Shown piece after piece: positions 50,671-50,956 of a DNA stretch of 50,956 nt. A program made the translations under genes and the position numbers. The stretch's first letter is position 1. Each line of letters begins with the position of its first letter. Under the pieces are notes generated by a model that was not told where the DNA came from, searched no databases, and was given only the letters and a program-made list of their open reading frames with translations. The stretch comes from Streptomyces phaeofaciens. Lineage in GTDB: Bacteria > Actinomycetota > Actinomycetes > Streptomycetales > Streptomycetaceae. The DNA is taken from contig NZ_BMSA01000039.1 in the NCBI RefSeq assembly GCF_014648915.1, positions 1-50,956 on the forward strand, written 5' to 3'.

Positions 50671-50861
50671 CCGCAGCCGACCGCGGACATCGGGACTGCA
50701 GAGAGCGGATGTTTTCGGCGGGTTGTGCCAGTCCGGCAACCCCGACCGTGGCCACCGTGGAGCAGAGGCGGTCCAGTTGCTAGGGCCGCGAAGGACTGGA
50801 CGTGGTGGGTGAGCGAGTCGAGGGTCTTCCGGGGCGGTGGTGGCGTCGGGTGCCGCTGCCG

Positions 50862-50956
50862 TCAGGTGTGGTGTTCGGCTGGTGCGGCTGGTGCGGCTGG
50901 TGCGGCTGGTGCGGCTGGTGCGGCTGGCGCGGCCGGTGGCGGGCGGTGCAGGAGGG
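50862..50956 (-). CDS. C-terminal end of a protein with Pro-Ala-Ala repeats (partial)
   Basis: The minus-strand frame entering from the right edge reads LLHRPPPAAPAAPAAPAAP and ends PAEHHT then TGA. The rest lies outside the window. Frame choice rests on the clean stop and repeat phase. Confidence 0.35.
   Translation of the reverse strand, partial: LLHRPPPAAPAAPAAPAAPAAPAAPAEHHT
50877..50931. repeat. 9-bp tandem repeat GGCTGGTGC
   Basis: About six head-to-tail copies of GGCTGGTGC, the last diverged to GGCTGGCGC. It encodes (Ala-Pro-Ala)n on the minus strand. Confidence 0.85.

Overview
The window is high-GC actinobacterial DNA. GC-rich third codon positions, GTG starts, GGAGG-type ribosome binding sites, lipobox lipoproteins, a Tap/Tpg-like telomere gene pair, TcpC-like conjugation genes and many Streptomyces-type hypothetical families point to Streptomyces. 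It reads as an accessory region, probably a chromosome arm or a linear plasmid. I see no rRNA, no complete tRNA and no CRISPR array. Intact genes alternate with broken ones. Many frameshifts lie in homopolymer runs, so real decay and sequence error cannot be fully separated.

Layout. 0-4 kb: a broken HEAT-repeat gene, a conserved Met-Cys protein, and an IS607-family element with a gutted TnpA and a full TnpB. 4-9.2 kb: a histidine kinase/response regulator pair (regulator frameshifted) divergent from a DUF308-type membrane protein with a palindromic operator candidate between them, then an FKBP prolyl isomerase and an orphan XylF-like lipoprotein. 9.2-12.4 kb: nested remnants, namely a large tyrosine-recombinase-like gene, an IS5-family transposase end, a group II intron that begins inside that transposase and is cut in its reverse transcriptase, and an IS1182 transposase end. 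12.6-16.3 kb: dienelactone hydrolase, a PD-(D/E)XK nuclease-like protein, an MFS exporter and small Cys-rich genes.

16.5-26.5 kb is the most interesting block. An 830-residue protein with two Phd-like segments, a DnaB/RecA-like domain and a C-terminal domain resembling Tap and family B polymerases is translationally coupled to a 190-residue Tpg-like protein. A broken TcpC-like gene follows. Next comes a two-gene conflict module (trypco2-like protein plus trypsin/NB-ARC/TPR protein) lying between two related 46-47 bp direct repeats. A TGCGCA-rich intergenic array and a helix-turn-helix operon close the block.

26.6-36 kb: a metallo-beta-lactamase-fold hydrolase divergent from an AraC regulator, a trypsin-NUC1 nuclease fusion, an HNH gene, a lipoprotein, a cytidine-deaminase/ASCH fusion, and decayed copies of a helicase-associated-domain protein facing an OGG-fold glycosylase. 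36-41 kb: a SnoaL-like protein, an arginase fragment, and a 2.4-kb ISL3-family element with 8-bp target duplication that carries a passenger gene, then IS21 and IS630 remnants. 41-51 kb: an XRE regulator divergent from two F420/NADP-reductase-like paralogues, remnants (flavodoxin, DUF4241-like, IS5, STAND NTPase tail), an ankyrin/DUF6461-like protein, the full OGG-fold gene, small coupled genes and a GNAT.

How it works together (inference): the region combines telomere or replicon maintenance genes with nuclease and protease conflict genes, and it has been reshaped by at least seven mobile element families.
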